Shown here one piece after another: positions 6,079 to 6,928 of a stretch of 6,928 nucleotides of DNA. The position numbers were made by a program, and so were the translations under genes. Each line of letters opens with the position of its first letter. The first letter of the stretch is position 1. The notes under the pieces are model-generated. The model was not told the DNA's origin. It saw only the letters and a list, made by a program, of their open reading frames with translations, and searched no databases. The DNA is from Candidatus Nanohalarchaeota archaeon (GTDB taxonomy: Archaea > EX4484-52 > B79-G9), in contig JAFCBV010000032.1 of NCBI GenBank assembly GCA_017610545.1, positions 1 through 6,928 on the forward strand, read 5' to 3'.

Positions 6079-6915
6079 ATGAAAATCAACTACCATATTC
6101 ACACTTCTTATTCCGGTGATATGATTTTGGAGGGGCGTTTGTCTGAGACTCCTGAAAAATACATTTTGGCGGCAATAGAAAAAGGGTTTGATGAAATCTG
6201 CTTTACAGACCATGTTGTTATCGGCAGGCAAAAAAACGAATATCCGTACGACTATGCAATGGATGCTGAAAGGATTCCGGAATATGTGCGTGAGATCAAA
6301 GCCCTTGCAAAAAAATACCCAAACATAAAGATTCGCATTGGCATAGAGCTTGACTGGTTGCCTGAACATATTAATGAAGCAAAAGCGTTTATCAAAAAAT
6401 TTCCCTTTGACTGTGTGCTTGGTTCTGTGCATGTGTTTGATGGGTACAAGACAGAAAACGTAGTTCCTGAAAAGATAGAAGCGTTCTGGTCGGGCAAGCC
6501 AGAGGAAGAAATATATGCCCGCCATGTGGCATATTATCGTGCCTTGCAGGATCTGGCAAAAAGCGGGATTTTCGATGTGATTGCTCACTTAGACGCCATA
6601 AATCGGGATGGTTATGTTCCTAAAAAAAGTTTTTGGCCACTTATTGAAGAAACAATAGATGTTATTGCAAAGGCAAAATTGTGTGTTGAGATAAATACTA
6701 AAGGGTTAAGGAAACCAATTAAAAAGATACATCCATCACCTGAAATCCTTGCACTCTGCAAAAAGAAGGGGATTCCTGTGACAATCGGCACGGATGCGCA
6801 TTGGGCGCGCGAAATTGACCTTCATTATGAGGAGGGCATAAATCTTATACGTTCTGTGGGATATGAGCGGCTCGCAGTTTTTGAAGGAAGGAAAAGGAGT
6901 TTTGTTAAAATTTGA
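6079..6915 (+). CDS. PHP-family phosphoesterase, histidinol-phosphatase (HisJ) type (278 aa)
   Basis: This is a complete PHP-domain hydrolase of typical length. The metal-ligand set can be read off in order: H6 and H8 (YHIHT), D44-H45 (FTDH), E90 (GIEL), H118 (GSVH), H170 (IAHLD), and D239 with H241 (GTDAH). This supports an active polynuclear metal centre and a TIM-barrel-like cytoplasmic enzyme. The order and the helical section between E90 and H118 resemble HisJ, which removes phosphate from L-histidinol phosphate in histidine synthesis. No other his genes are in view, so the substrate remains inferred; a different phosphomonoester or a nucleic-acid-related substrate is possible. The start is 8 bp after the hef stop, with no clear Shine-Dalgarno site. 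A TATA-like GATATATTT at 6039-6047 inside the end of hef could give an additional promoter, but read-through from hef is the simpler reading. Confidence 0.88.
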   Translation: MKINYHIHTSYSGDMILEGRLSETPEKYILAAIEKGFDEICFTDHVVIGRQKNEYPYDYAMDAERIPEYVREIKALAKKYPNIKIRIGIELDWLPEHINEAKAFIKKFPFDCVLGSVHVFDGYKTENVVPEKIEAFWSGKPEEEIYARHVAYYRALQDLAKSGIFDVIAHLDAINRDGYVPKKSFWPLIEETIDVIAKAKLCVEINTKGLRKPIKKIHPSPEILALCKKKGIPVTIGTDAHWAREIDLHYEEGINLIRSVGYERLAVFEGRKRSFVKI

Positions 6916-6928
6916 GTTAGGCGACATG

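Noticed and set aside
5908..6588. 226-codon open frame on the minus strand
   Set aside because: It is antisense to the end of hef and most of the PHP gene, both with intact catalytic motifs. The translation is a low-complexity Phe/His/Cys-rich product typical of a reverse-strand shadow.
6926..6928. ATG at the right edge, preceded by TTAGGCGAC
   Set aside because: It could start a third gene of the hef operon, but only one codon is visible and the AGG is just 4 nt away, so it cannot be supported.
1..6928. CRISPR array, tRNA/rRNA, insertion sequence or prophage genes
   Set aside because: No regularly spaced repeats, tRNA-like cloverleaf, rRNA signature, transposase or terminal inverted repeats were seen on reading both strands.

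Overview
This window looks archaeal. It carries a full-length Hef (helicase plus XPF-type nuclease, an archaeal FANCM/XPF homologue). It also carries a protein with the WWDYG signature of archaeal and eukaryotic oligosaccharyltransferases (AglB/STT3). AT-rich TATA-like boxes lie about 25-27 bp upstream of three start codons, as expected for archaeal leaderless transcripts. Hef points to Euryarchaeota or a related or DPANN lineage; I cannot place the genome more finely from the sequence alone.

Layout, left to right. (1) Positions 1-108, minus strand: the first 36 codons of a membrane protein that runs off the left edge, preceded by the only strong Shine-Dalgarno sequence in the window. (2) 109-271: a divergent control region with a TATA box for each side and short inverted repeats between them. 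(3) 272-574, plus: a 100-residue orphan gene I do not recognise, ending in a hairpin/T-tract terminator. (4) 604-1347 and 1385-3769, minus: a probable two-gene operon. Its promoter-proximal gene encodes a 794-residue protein made of five tandem 'membrane hairpin + bacterial-type PH (bPH2/DUF304)' units. The second gene encodes a lipoprotein carrying a detached STT3/AglB-like WWDYG domain. (5) 3770-3850: a compact divergent promoter. (6) 3851-6070 and 6079-6915, plus: hef followed 8 bp later by a PHP-family phosphoesterase of the HisJ (histidinol-phosphatase) type. The window ends 13 bp after that gene. Intergenic space is small, with no stretch over 165 bp lacking a gene.

The minus-strand pair is the most unusual part. 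A membrane protein with five PH-like units is coupled to a lipid-anchored domain that keeps the sequon-binding signature of N-glycosylation enzymes but has none of their membrane-embedded catalytic core. I infer a cell-envelope function, possibly linked to protein glycosylation or surface quality control; this is not shown by the sequence. The hef-PHP pair is probably a co-transcription unit of functionally unrelated or loosely related genes.
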